From: Candidatus Bathyarchaeota archaeon
Lineage (GTDB): Archaea > Thermoproteota > Bathyarchaeia > Bathyarchaeales > UBA233
Length of the DNA stretch: 27,645 nt
Direction of reading: 5' to 3'
Assembly: GCA_007050895.1 (NCBI GenBank)
Contig: SMYP01000094.1
Location: 6,784 to 34,428, forward strand
The first letter of the stretch is position 1; every line of letters starts with the position of its first letter. The notes beneath the pieces are model-generated. The model saw only the letters and a list, made by a program, of their open reading frames with translations. It had not been told where the DNA came from and made no database searches. Below are positions 6,311 to 14,080 of this stretch, one piece after another. A program made the position numbers and the translations under genes.

Positions 6311-8185
6311 ATGTTCGCTTATGCGGGTAAAATTTTGCGTGTTGATCTTACTACAGGAAAAATTTCTACTGAACTTTTAAGTGAAAAAATGGCCAAGGAC
6401 TATATAGGCGGTATAGGGCTCGGCATCCGTTTGTTAGTGGATAATTCTAAACCAGGTACAGACCCGTTTGCGCCAGATAATCCATTAATATTCGCTACTG
6501 GTCCCCTTAGCGGCACAATGGGACCCACGGCTGGAAATGGATATGCTGTTGTTTCCAAATCACCTGCAACCGGTGGTGTAGGAGAAGCTAAAGCTCACGG
6601 GTTTTTTGGTCCTGATCTTAAACGGGCAGGATATGATGTGATTATCATAACTGGTAAGGCGCCCAAGTTGTCGTATCTGTGGATTGACGACGACAAAGTG
6701 CAGATAATGGACGCTGAACATCTTAAAGGAGCGACTGTTAGCGAAACAGATGATAAAATTAGGGAAGACCTTGGTGACTTTTACATTCGTGTTTCTGCAA
6801 TCGGTGAGGCTGGCGAAAAACTAAGTCGCATAGGTTGCATAATTAACGATGAATTTCGCGCCATAGGAAGAACAGGTATGGGTGGCGTGATGGGCTCTAA
6901 AAACCTAAAGGCTGTGGCTGTTCGCGGAACAAAAGATGTGAACGTTGCTGACATGGATGGATTCAGGGAGTTCGTGAAGATGATACATGAAAGGATGAAG
7001 GGTCCTGCCACAAAGAAGTATAAGACACTGGGAACTCCTGAAAACGTATTGGTTTTAAACTCGTTAGCTGCTTTGGCAACAAGGAACTGGACTAACGCAA
7101 CTTTTGAGGGTGCTGAAAAAGTAAGTGGTGAGTGGTTGAACGAGCATTATGTGAAGAAAATTGTTGGTTGCGCAACCTGCGGGATGCGTTGCGATCACAT
7201 TGCCGTAGTACCTGAAGGACCTTATAAGGGTTCAACTTCTCGTTTGGAATTCGAGTGTTTATGGTCTATGGGTCCCTTGTGTGGTGTTGATCGTCTTGAC
7301 GCCATAATTGAAGCCATGCGCATCGTAAACGAGTACGGTATGGACGGCATCTCTATCGGAGTGGTTGTCGCCTTCGCCATGGACTGTTATGAGCACGGCG
7401 TGATTACAAAGGAACAGACAGAAGGCATTGATCTTAGTTTCGGAAACGCTGAGGCGCTAATAGCAATCATTCACAAAATCGGTAAACGAGAGGGCTGGCT
7501 TGGTAATGCGCTCGCTGAAGGCGTTGAGAAAGCAGCCGAAATAATTGGTGGCGACGCCTACAAGTATGCATGTCACATTAAAGGCTTGGAACTGCCGGGG
7601 TATGATCTGAGAACTCTGAAAACTGCAGCATTGGGCTTCAGTGTCTCTTTCCGCGGTGCTTGTCACCTCCGAAATGGAGCTTATTCACCTGACGTAAAGG
7701 GAAAGGTTAACCGTTTCAAGATTGAGCCAGGCAGAGGTAAAATGATTGTGCCTGATGGGCATGTTTACAACGTAATCGACTCGCTTATTGTGTGCAAGTT
7801 CTCGAGAGGCACTTACTATGACGGTAATAAGGATTTGGCGAATTATTACCAATTAGCTACCGGAATCCCAATGACGCCAGAAGAGCTGGATCAGATTGGC
7901 GAAAGAATAGAAAATCTTGCAAGACTGTTCAATATTCGTGAGGGCAAGGGGACCAGAGAGTATGATACGTTGCCTTGGAAGATAAAGAACACTCCAGTGC
8001 CTGACGAAGGTCCAGCGAAGGGCATGGTAGTCAGCGACGAGGAACATCAATTAGGACTGGATGAATACTACACAGCAAGAGGCTGGACTAGCGATGGCAT
8101 TCCCACAGTTGAGAAGCTAAACGAGTTAGGTCTGGGCGACTATGCCTACATTGTTAAAGACATGGCTAAGGGAGGGAAAGCATAA
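6311..8185 (+). CDS. aor: Aldehyde:ferredoxin oxidoreductase-family tungstoenzyme, copy 1
   Basis: Catalytic subunit that probably oxidises an aldehyde to a carboxylic acid (or the reverse) at a tungsten bis-pterin, passing electrons to iron-sulfur centres. The 624 residues cover the three AOR domains. The N-terminal domain opens with YAGKILRVDL and has GPLSGT and PTAGNG pterin-contact loops. The [4Fe-4S] ligands are C287, C290, C294 (CATCGMRC) and C495 (VCKFSRG). E313 and H452 (FRGACHLR) lie where AOR active-site acid and histidine residues are expected. Start ATG 6311 with GGGAG upstream. It overlaps the next gene (16-Cys iron-sulfur subunit) by one base, so the enzyme is heteromeric, as in Aor, WOR5 or BamBC-type enzymes. 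Substrate is unknown. BamB-like aromatic-ring chemistry is an alternative but no benzoyl-CoA genes are nearby. Confidence 0.92.
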   Translation: MFAYAGKILRVDLTTGKISTELLSEKMAKDYIGGIGLGIRLLVDNSKPGTDPFAPDNPLIFATGPLSGTMGPTAGNGYAVVSKSPATGGVGEAKAHGFFGPDLKRAGYDVIIITGKAPKLSYLWIDDDKVQIMDAEHLKGATVSETDDKIREDLGDFYIRVSAIGEAGEKLSRIGCIINDEFRAIGRTGMGGVMGSKNLKAVAVRGTKDVNVADMDGFREFVKMIHERMKGPATKKYKTLGTPENVLVLNSLAALATRNWTNATFEGAEKVSGEWLNEHYVKKIVGCATCGMRCDHIAVVPEGPYKGSTSRLEFECLWSMGPLCGVDRLDAIIEAMRIVNEYGMDGISIGVVVAFAMDCYEHGVITKEQTEGIDLSFGNAEALIAIIHKIGKREGWLGNALAEGVEKAAEIIGGDAYKYACHIKGLELPGYDLRTLKTAALGFSVSFRGACHLRNGAYSPDVKGKVNRFKIEPGRGKMIVPDGHVYNVIDSLIVCKFSRGTYYDGNKDLANYYQLATGIPMTPEELDQIGERIENLARLFNIREGKGTREYDTLPWKIKNTPVPDEGPAKGMVVSDEEHQLGLDEYYTARGWTSDGIPTVEKLNELGLGDYAYIVKDMAKGGKA

Positions 8186-8697
8186 TGGTACGAGCTCAAG
8201 ACAGAAAATTTGTTTCAGCAGATCCTGAAAAATGTGTTGGCTGCATAGTTTGCGAGTACGCTTGTTCAATGACGAATGAAAACACATTCAATCCAACCAA
8301 GTCTAGAATTCGTGCCTTGCGGTTAGGACCACTAAACAACATGGCTGTAACCTGCCGACACTGCGAAGACCCAGCTTGCGTAGCTGCTTGCCCAAGAGAC
8401 GCATTACGCCAAGAAGAAGACACAGGTATTATTGTGGTTGACGAAGAAGCATGCGATGGCTGTGCTTGGTGCATCAGCGCATGTCAGTTCGGAGCCATGA
8501 TGATGCATCCAGACAAAAAAGTAGTGTTTACATGCAACAGCTGCAAAGACCAAACTGATGGACCGCAATGCGTCAAGTGGTGTCCAGAAGAAGCGTTAAC
8601 TTTTGTCACAGCGCAACAACTAGCTCAGAAATCAAGAATATCCGCAGTGAAGAATCTGTTCCAAGAAGCCAAAGAGAAAAAAGCTGAAAGCAAGTAA
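8185..8697 (+). CDS. 4x[4Fe-4S] electron-transfer subunit of AOR 1
   Basis: Iron-sulfur partner carrying electrons away from the AOR subunit to ferredoxin or another acceptor. In 170 residues there are sixteen ligand cysteines in four groups: 17/20/23/27, 57/60/65/69, 90/93/96/100 and 117/120/129/133. This is the HycB/DmsB/BamC-type fold with four [4Fe-4S] clusters and no signal peptide or membrane segment, so it is cytosolic. ATG at 8185 shares its A with the TAA of the AOR gene, and GGGAGG stands just before it. The tail (residues 145-170) is Lys/Glu-rich and helical. The same arrangement recurs at 14081. Confidence 0.92.
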   Translation: MVRAQDRKFVSADPEKCVGCIVCEYACSMTNENTFNPTKSRIRALRLGPLNNMAVTCRHCEDPACVAACPRDALRQEEDTGIIVVDEEACDGCAWCISACQFGAMMMHPDKKVVFTCNSCKDQTDGPQCVKWCPEEALTFVTAQQLAQKSRISAVKNLFQEAKEKKAESK

Positions 8698-8722
8698 CAA
8701 ACGGCAAATCGCATTATAATAA

Positions 8723-8757
8723 TTTTTTTATCTTTTTTTGACTTAAGAGATTTTTTT
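8723..8757 (+). terminator. T-rich terminator after AOR operon 1
   Basis: Three runs of seven T (8723-8729, 8733-8739 and 8751-8757) follow the stop of the iron-sulfur subunit gene and precede the convergent importer gene. Such oligo-T tracts end archaeal transcripts. Confidence 0.65.
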
Positions 8758-8800
8758 CAACCCTTTAAGATTGAAACTTTTTCCGTTTATATTTCCATCT

Positions 8801-9616
8801 TTATTGCAGCTTCTTATACGCTATGGTTAGTAGAAAAAGTAGAACTGAAGTAAAAACTATTAATCCACTGGTTGCCACGTCGAATATTGCTGAGAATAAG
8901 ATGCCTAACACTGTACTGGACGTGCTGAAACCGACAGCCAATAGGATTGTCTGTCTAAATGACAAATTAAGTTGCAATGCTGAGAGTCCTGGGAGGACAA
9001 GGAGTGCGACTACAAGAACTGTTCCGATGACTTTTATGGAGAGAACTATTGTTGTAGCCACTAGCAGGTCAAAAGCAAGAGATAGAGTGCTAGTCGGTAT
9101 GCCCATTACTCTGGAGTCTTCTTCATCGAAAACCAGCGATAAGAGTTCTCTTCGAAATAATCCCAGGAAAAGCAAGACAAAAACGCCAAGGATAGACACA
9201 ACCATCAAGTCAACTTCATCTATGGTTAGTATTGAACCGAAAAGGTAACTGAATAGTTCGATGTTGAATCCTTGAGCTATGCTTATCACGATTAGACCAA
9301 AAGAGAAACCCAACGCTAGCATGACGGCAATAGCTGAGTCGGATGGCGCTATTTTCTTTCGTCTCATATAGGATATTCCTAAGACTGCAAGCACTGAAAC
9401 TGCGAGAGCTGACATTAAGGGGTTGATTCCCAAGAATAGCCCTAAGGCTATTCCCCCGAATGCTGTGTGGGCGATTCCGTCGCCTATCATTGCCTCCTTT
9501 TTTAGGATTAGGAATAGACCGACTGCGGCACATGTAGCTGCAGCAATAACACCACCCAAAAGGGCGTTTTGGAAAAATCTATAGCTCAACAGGTCTAGTA
9601 TACTAATGACTATCAT
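8801..9616 (-). CDS. znuB: Metal ABC transporter permease, ZnuB/MntB family
   Basis: Membrane channel of a cluster A-I type metal importer (zinc, manganese, iron, perhaps nickel). From the chosen start there are 271 residues, nearly all hydrophobic with about eight membrane segments, and the family signature GDGIAHTAFGGIALG near residues 47-61. The frame is open upstream to 9703, but that extension is hydrophilic and overlaps the ATPase gene by 100 bases. The ATG at 9614-9616 gives the normal family N-terminus (LLSYRFFQNALLGG), has GGAG nine bases upstream and overlaps the ATPase stop by 14 bases, so it is preferred. Last gene of the ABC operon. Confidence 0.9.
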   Translation of the reverse strand: MIVISILDLLSYRFFQNALLGGVIAAATCAAVGLFLILKKEAMIGDGIAHTAFGGIALGLFLGINPLMSALAVSVLAVLGISYMRRKKIAPSDSAIAVMLALGFSFGLIVISIAQGFNIELFSYLFGSILTIDEVDLMVVSILGVFVLLFLGLFRRELLSLVFDEEDSRVMGIPTSTLSLAFDLLVATTIVLSIKVIGTVLVVALLVLPGLSALQLNLSFRQTILLAVGFSTSSTVLGILFSAIFDVATSGLIVFTSVLLFLLTIAYKKLQ

Positions 9617-10415
9617 TGTTGAAGACTCCGTGGCATTCATGTCTGTGGAATACGAAATGGAAGTGTTCACCATAGGCTCTTTTAAGGAGGGCATTTGGGT
9701 CAAGATCAGCGGTTATTTTGGCTAATTCCACTTCTTTGTTGACGCATAATACTTTAGACATTCTGCAGAAGACGGATGTTAGGTCATGTGTTACTATCAG
9801 TATGGTGGTTTTTCTTTCGGTGTTCAAATCGCTTAGTTTTTTGTAGAATTTTTCTTGGGTGGATGCGTCGACGCCAACAATCGGTTCATCCAAGAAGATA
9901 ATTTCGGGGTTTCTTGCTAGTGCTTTGGCTACGAAGACGCGTTGTTTTTGTCCTCCGGACAGCTGTCCGATTCGTTTGTTTGCAGTTTCCGTTAGACCCA
10001 TGAATGTAATGCTGTCATCTACTGCTGTCCAATCTTCATGGGTAAATCGTCTCGCGATATTTCCTTTCTTAATTCTTCCCAATGAAACTAGTTCTCTTAC
10101 GGTCAAGGGAAATTTGCTGTCAAAACTTGTGGCATTTTGTGATATGTAGGCTACTTTTTGCCAAGCTGAGAATTCGTCAATGCTATTACCGAATAGTCTT
10201 ATGGTACCCTTTGTTCGAGGAAGGAAGTTGAGGAGTGATAGGATTAGAGTAGTTTTTCCTCCTCCGTTAGGTCCTACCAAGCCTACATAGTCTCCTTTGT
10301 TGATCGTGAAATTAGCGTTTTGAATTACGAGGACTCCAGATCTTGCGATATCAACGTTCTTTAATTCTAGGATGGGTTCTTCCTTTGTTGATGTTTTTTG
10401 GTTTTCTGAGTCCAT
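9603..10415 (-). CDS. znuC: Metal ABC transporter ATPase, ZnuC/MntA family
   Basis: Cytosolic ATPase driving the metal importer. The 270 residues have Walker A GPNGGGKT (48-55), Q-loop near Q93, signature LSGGQ (152-156), Walker B IIFLDEP (172-178) and the H-loop H210. The C-terminus is rich in histidine and ends HFHFVFHRHECHG-like, a feature seen in zinc-type ZnuC proteins and a possible metal-sensing tail. It follows the binding-protein gene by 32 bases and overlaps the permease gene by 14 bases. Confidence 0.92.
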   Translation of the reverse strand: MDSENQKTSTKEEPILELKNVDIARSGVLVIQNANFTINKGDYVGLVGPNGGGKTTLILSLLNFLPRTKGTIRLFGNSIDEFSAWQKVAYISQNATSFDSKFPLTVRELVSLGRIKKGNIARRFTHEDWTAVDDSITFMGLTETANKRIGQLSGGQKQRVFVAKALARNPEIIFLDEPIVGVDASTQEKFYKKLSDLNTERKTTILIVTHDLTSVFCRMSKVLCVNKEVELAKITADLDPNALLKRAYGEHFHFVFHRHECHGVFNNDSH

Positions 10416-10447
10416 AATGTTTCATCTGTTCAAACGGGATGGGGCGC

Positions 10448-11395
10448 TCATGCTTCCAAGCCAACTCTTAAGCTTTCTAAATTAAATAATTGTTGTTGAA
10501 GGTAGCTTTTTCCGTCGATTTGCCCTGTAATTAGGTACAGTTTCAGGATAGTAACGGAATGACCTGTTTGGGTTTCTAGTTCATTCTTTAGCGTTTGCGC
10601 ATATCCTTGCGAGTAGACAGGATCTACGTAAACAACATACGTTTCGTGCTGCAGCATTAGGGATATTATATTAGCGATCACGACTGCGCTGGGTTGCTGA
10701 TCTGCTGAAAGACCTATTACTCCCTGCTGTTTGAACTCGTATCTGTTTGCGAGATATCCAAATGCTGCGTGCGAAACAAATATAGTATTCTTGTGCATAG
10801 TAGAAAGAGTTGTTGTATAGTTGACGTCAATTTTTTCAAGGGTGCTTTTGAGGTTTGACCATCTTTCAGTGTAGTGTCTTTCATGAGTAGGGTCTTGCTG
10901 AACAAGCGCTACGTAGATTTTTTCTGCTTGCACTTTAGCCATGTGAGGACTTACCCAAGTGTGAGGGTCATAAATCCCATGTTCATTTTCGTTTTCGTGT
11001 TCTTGGTTGTTTTCTGCCAGTAGAAGTGGCAGGTTCTCGGTGGTATCTACAATTGCGCGATTTTTTGTTTTGGATATTGCAGGGAATATTTCGGTTTCTA
11101 TCCAGTGGTCTAATCCTGCGCCATTGTAGACTATAACGTCTGCTTTTTCGGCAGCGGATATGTCTGAAGCGGCAGGTTCCCAAGTGTGGATTTCTGTATT
11201 ACTGGGAACCAACTGGGTTACTTGCACATGCTCGCCACCAATTTCCTGACTGAAGAACGCTAGTGGGTAAAAAGAGGCAACTACCTGTAGCTTGCCTGTT
11301 GGTTGTGTTACTGTGAAAAAGGCGGATGCCACAATAATTAGGATTGCAATTGAGAGTATTGTGGCGATAATTAGCATTTTCTGTTTCTTGTTCAT
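10448..11395 (-). CDS. znuA: Metal-binding protein of ABC importer, ZnuA family
   Basis: Extracytoplasmic receptor that captures the metal and hands it to the permease. The 315 residues begin with a basic stretch and a hydrophobic segment (about 7-28), probably a membrane anchor. The likely ligands are H70 (NTEIHTWEP), H145 (DPHTWVSP), H209 (VSHAAFGY) and D258 (YVDPVYS). A His/Glu-rich loop (QEHENENEHG, 131-140) precedes the second ligand; such loops are typical of zinc-type ZnuA and shorter in MntA/PsaA. This argues for zinc, but the gene is divergent from nikR, so nickel import is an open possibility. ATG start at 11393-11395; the ribosome site is weak. Confidence 0.9.
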   Translation of the reverse strand: MNKKQKMLIIATILSIAILIIVASAFFTVTQPTGKLQVVASFYPLAFFSQEIGGEHVQVTQLVPSNTEIHTWEPAASDISAAEKADVIVYNGAGLDHWIETEIFPAISKTKNRAIVDTTENLPLLLAENNQEHENENEHGIYDPHTWVSPHMAKVQAEKIYVALVQQDPTHERHYTERWSNLKSTLEKIDVNYTTTLSTMHKNTIFVSHAAFGYLANRYEFKQQGVIGLSADQQPSAVVIANIISLMLQHETYVVYVDPVYSQGYAQTLKNELETQTGHSVTILKLYLITGQIDGKSYLQQQLFNLESLRVGLEA

Positions 11396-11525
11396 ATGTG
11401 TAAAATGATTGACTCTTGAGCTTTATTAAGCTTTGCGCCAATATTAATAACTTTAGGAGTTTATCGGAAAGAAATTAATAAAATTTATTAACCAGCACCA
11501 ATATTTTTATCAACGGTGTCCCAAG
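11396..11525. promoter_or_regulatory. Divergent znuA/nikR control region with a 17-bp palindrome
   Basis: This 130-base AT-rich stretch holds the promoters of both the importer operon and nikR. A perfect palindrome TTAATAAAATTTATTAA (8-base arms about one central A) lies at 11475-11491. A near-repeat GCGCCAATATT (11435-11445) and GCACCAATATT (11495-11505) flanks it with a 60-base period. TATA-like candidates are 11440-11450 on the minus strand and 11481-11510 on the plus strand. The palindrome would cover the nikR promoter, so it is a candidate NikR operator. It does not resemble the E. coli GTATGA-N16-TCATAC site. Confidence 0.5.
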
Positions 11526-11921
11526 TTGACCATCATCAGCCTATCAATACCAGAAACGCTCTTGGAGCAAGTAGACTCCGCCATAGTAGAAAAAGGATTC
11601 GCCAGTAGATCTGAAATCACCAGACAAGCTTTGCGGCTATTTCTAAAAGAAGATATCCAAATCGAGAACCTCGAAGGCGAAATAGTCGCCACAGCAACCA
11701 TAATTTTCAAAGAGAAAGCCGACAGAGACCGCCTACTGGATGCACAACACGTTTACGGCGGACTCGTCTTAACCTTCCTGCACGCCCACATACACGAAGG
11801 CTTCTGCCTCGAAGTCATAATACTGAAAGGAGAAGCCCGAACAATAAGAAAATTTGTAGACGAACTCAGAACAAACGAACAAATAACCCAAATAAACATC
11901 GCAGTACTTGCCCAATTATAA
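11526..11921 (+). CDS. nikR: NikR nickel-responsive ribbon-helix-helix regulator
   Basis: Transcription factor that binds nickel and then DNA, usually repressing nickel uptake. The 131 residues have an N-terminal ribbon-helix-helix domain (about 2-45, SLSIPETLLEQVD then SRSEITRQALR) and a C-terminal ACT-like tetramer domain. The four square-planar nickel ligands known from NikR are all visible: H75 (DAQHVY), H86 and H88 (LHAHIH) and C94 (FCLEV). The start is TTG at 11526 with GGTG at 11515-11518. It is divergent from the ZnuABC-type importer and only 2.7 kb from an operon of nickel hydrogenase genes, so it may link nickel level to importer and hydrogenase expression. Confidence 0.93.
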   Translation: MTIISLSIPETLLEQVDSAIVEKGFASRSEITRQALRLFLKEDIQIENLEGEIVATATIIFKEKADRDRLLDAQHVYGGLVLTFLHAHIHEGFCLEVIILKGEARTIRKFVDELRTNEQITQINIAVLAQL

Positions 11922-12086
11922 CTAAGCAGACCTCATATCAATTATGTGTAATTCTTTGGCCAAAAAGCCAATAATGGAGGCGCTTGCTTCCCTTAATCTG
12001 AGGAGGACTGTGGTCGTATACAAGGCTAAGAGCACATTAAGACTCTGATTAAGCTGTTTTGTAACCAACATTCTCGAACGAAGCAT
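11922..12086 (-). CDS. Candidate 54-residue ORF in a hairpin-rich intergenic stretch (doubtful)
   Basis: A minus-strand frame runs from ATG 12084-12086 (or ATG 12069-12071, 49 residues) to TAG 11922-11924, directly abutting the nikR stop. The translation is moderately protein-like (central segment LNVLLALYTTTVLLRLREAS, ending LHIIDMRSA). No good ribosome site precedes either ATG, and I do not recognise a family. The same DNA forms several hairpins, so it may instead be an RNA or a repeat element; see the entry at 11955. Confidence 0.2.
   Translation of the reverse strand: MLRSRMLVTKQLNQSLNVLLALYTTTVLLRLREASASIIGFLAKELHIIDMRSA
11955..12053. other. Hairpin-rich intergenic element (possible RNA or repeat)
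   Basis: In the 293-base gap between nikR and the second AOR operon, three inverted repeats follow one another. They are TTGGC/GCCAA (11956-11960 and 11967-11971, within the palindrome TTTGGCCAAA), GGAGGC/GCTTCC with a GCTT loop (11976-11981 and 11986-11991, one G-T pair), and CTTAATC/GATTAAG (11992-11998 and 12047-12053) enclosing about 48 bases. The three stems abut or nearly abut, as in a folded RNA. It could also be a MITE-like repeat. I see no second copy in the window. Confidence 0.35.
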
Positions 12087-12154
12087 AAGTAAAATCGAAG
12101 ATGTAATGGTTTAGAATGCGTGTAATATTATATTGGTTCTGAATTTCGGAACCC

Positions 12155-12204
12155 ATTAACTTAATATAGTTTTCATCTGCCTAAATAATCCACAAACATG
12201 GAGG
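12155..12204 (+). promoter_or_regulatory. Promoter region of AOR operon 2
   Basis: The palindrome ATTAACTTAAT (12155-12165) leads into TTAATATA (12161-12168), a probable box A 47 to 54 bases before the TTG start at 12215. GGAGG (12200-12204) is the ribosome site, ten bases before the start. The 16 bases from 12154 match 14 of 16 with 6246-6261 before AOR operon 1. Confidence 0.5.
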
Positions 12205-12214
12205 AAAGAAGTGT

Positions 12215-14074
12215 TTGCACGGTTACGCCGGAAAAGTTCTTATTGTTGATTTAAACACGGGAAAAACTCGGGTTGAGCCCTTAAAAATGGATTACGCCAA
12301 GAAGTACGTTGGCGGAATTGGCTTAGGCATGCGACTCTGGCTGGATTATTCCGAAAAAGGCGTTGATCCCCTAAGCCCAGATAACCCACTAATTCTAGCG
12401 ATTGGTCCAATATCAGGAACCATTTTCCCTACAGCTGGAAATGGTCACGCATTTGTAGCAAAATCACCAGCCACACTCGGCATCGGAGAAGCGGTGGCCC
12501 ATGGAACATTTGGTTCAGAACTTAAGCGCGCGGGATACGACGCAATCATCCTCGAAGGCAAAGCAGAAAAACCCGTTTACCTCTGGATAGACGACGACTC
12601 AATACAGTTGCTAGATGCAGCTCACCTCATAGGCAAATCACCCTCCGAAACCGAAGAAATCATAAAAGACGATCTAGGAGACTATTATGTTCGCATCGCA
12701 TCCATAGGCCCTGCCGGAGAGAAGCTCTCAAAAATCGCTTGTATAATAAACGAGAAAACCCGTGCTGCAGGAAGGACTGGAATGGGCGCAGTAATGGGTT
12801 CAAAAAACCTCAAAGCCATCGCCGTCCGCGGAACTAGCGACATTGTTCCAGCGAAACCCGACGAGTTCATGGAAATGGTAAAGGAATTCCATGAAAGGAT
12901 GAAAGGCCCAGCGACACGAAAATATAGAACGCTAGGAACCCCAGAAAACGTCTTGGTCCATAACGCATTATATTGCATGCCGACGCGGAACTATAATAAC
13001 GCGCATTTTGAAGAAGCTGAAAAAGTGAGTGGTGAACTCGTAAATGAAAAATTTGTTGCGAAAATCATAGGATGTAGTAGTTGTGCTATGCGCTGCGAAC
13101 ATGAAGTTGTAGTTCCAGAAGGACCTTACAAAGGCACCATGACCCGAATCGAATATGAAACACTATGGGCAATGGGACCTTACTGCGGAATAAACCGCTT
13201 GGATACCATAATGAAAGGTATGGAACTAGCCAACTACTATGGCATGGATGCAATAAGCGCTGGAGTCATCGTCGGCTTCACAATGGACTGTTACGAAAAC
13301 GGCATCCTATCAAAAAAAGACCTAGACGGAATAGAAGCTAACTTTGGCAACTCCGAAGCACTGCTCCAAATTCTCGAAAAAATGGGGAAACGTGAAGGCA
13401 TCGGGGATATACTCGCTGACGGCGTAAGAATCGCAGCAGAAAAAATTGGAAAAGGCGCAGAAAAACTCGCCCAGCACATTAAAGGCCTAGAAGTGACAGG
13501 TTACGATCTAAGATGTCTCAAAACAGCAGCTTTAGGCTTCGCTGTTTCCTTCCGAGGGGCAGACCACAATAGACACGGGGCATACGCTTTTGATGTCAAA
13601 GGCAAAGTAGACCGCCTAAAAGCTGAAAAAGGTAGAGGCAAAATGGTCCGAGACATGGAAAACCTATATGCACTAATCGACTCATTCATCGTGTGCAAGT
13701 TCTCACGCGGCACTTACTACAAGGGTCTAGCCGATATGGCTAAGCTGTACAATTTAGTGACAGGGATCGAAATGACAGCTGAAGAACTTGACAAATCAGG
13801 TGCACGAATAAACACGGTTGCCAGACTAATCAACATAAGAGAGGGCTTGGGCAGGAAAGATGACACTTTACCTTGGAAAGTTATGAATATGCCTATTCCT
13901 GACGAAGGACCTGTTAAAGGAGCCGTAGTAACGCAGAAAGAATTGGATTTGCTTTTGGATGACTACTACAGTTCCCGCGGGTGGACGCAAGAAGGCGTTC
14001 CCACAGTTAATACGCTTGAAGAGTTAGACATGGAAGGTTTGGCGAAAATTGTCAAAGGCAGACAGGAGGCTTGA
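12215..14074 (+). CDS. aor: Aldehyde:ferredoxin oxidoreductase-family tungstoenzyme, copy 2
   Basis: Paralog of the enzyme at 6311, alignable almost end to end (by eye roughly 60 percent identical) with a single-residue gap near 395. In 619 residues the [4Fe-4S] ligands are C287, C290, C294 (CSSCAMRC) and C494 (VCKFSRG), and the pterin loops GPISGT and PTAGNG are kept. E313 is kept, and the active-site region reads FRGADHNRHG (D450, H451) where copy 1 has FRGACHLRNG. This difference near the substrate pocket suggests a different aldehyde substrate. Start is TTG 12215 with GGAGG upstream; it gives the same YAGK-type N-terminus as copy 1. A 6-base gap separates it from its iron-sulfur partner. 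Substrate unknown. Confidence 0.92.
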   Translation: MHGYAGKVLIVDLNTGKTRVEPLKMDYAKKYVGGIGLGMRLWLDYSEKGVDPLSPDNPLILAIGPISGTIFPTAGNGHAFVAKSPATLGIGEAVAHGTFGSELKRAGYDAIILEGKAEKPVYLWIDDDSIQLLDAAHLIGKSPSETEEIIKDDLGDYYVRIASIGPAGEKLSKIACIINEKTRAAGRTGMGAVMGSKNLKAIAVRGTSDIVPAKPDEFMEMVKEFHERMKGPATRKYRTLGTPENVLVHNALYCMPTRNYNNAHFEEAEKVSGELVNEKFVAKIIGCSSCAMRCEHEVVVPEGPYKGTMTRIEYETLWAMGPYCGINRLDTIMKGMELANYYGMDAISAGVIVGFTMDCYENGILSKKDLDGIEANFGNSEALLQILEKMGKREGIGDILADGVRIAAEKIGKGAEKLAQHIKGLEVTGYDLRCLKTAALGFAVSFRGADHNRHGAYAFDVKGKVDRLKAEKGRGKMVRDMENLYALIDSFIVCKFSRGTYYKGLADMAKLYNLVTGIEMTAEELDKSGARINTVARLINIREGLGRKDDTLPWKVMNMPIPDEGPVKGAVVTQKELDLLLDDYYSSRGWTQEGVPTVNTLEELDMEGLAKIVKGRQEA

Positions 14075-14080
14075 GAAGCG

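Noticed and set aside
6311..8697. BamBC-type benzoyl-CoA reductase
   Set aside because: The AOR plus four-cluster partner layout is similar, but no other Bam or aromatic-degradation genes are present, and the fold alone does not set the substrate.
9617..9703. N-terminal extension of the ZnuB-type permease
   Set aside because: The extra 29 residues are hydrophilic, overlap the ATPase gene deeply and are not part of the family; ATG at 9616 has a ribosome site.
11973..12047. 24-codon plus-strand frame inside the hairpin-rich gap
   Set aside because: Too short, no good ribosome site, and it lies opposite a longer frame and within the hairpins.
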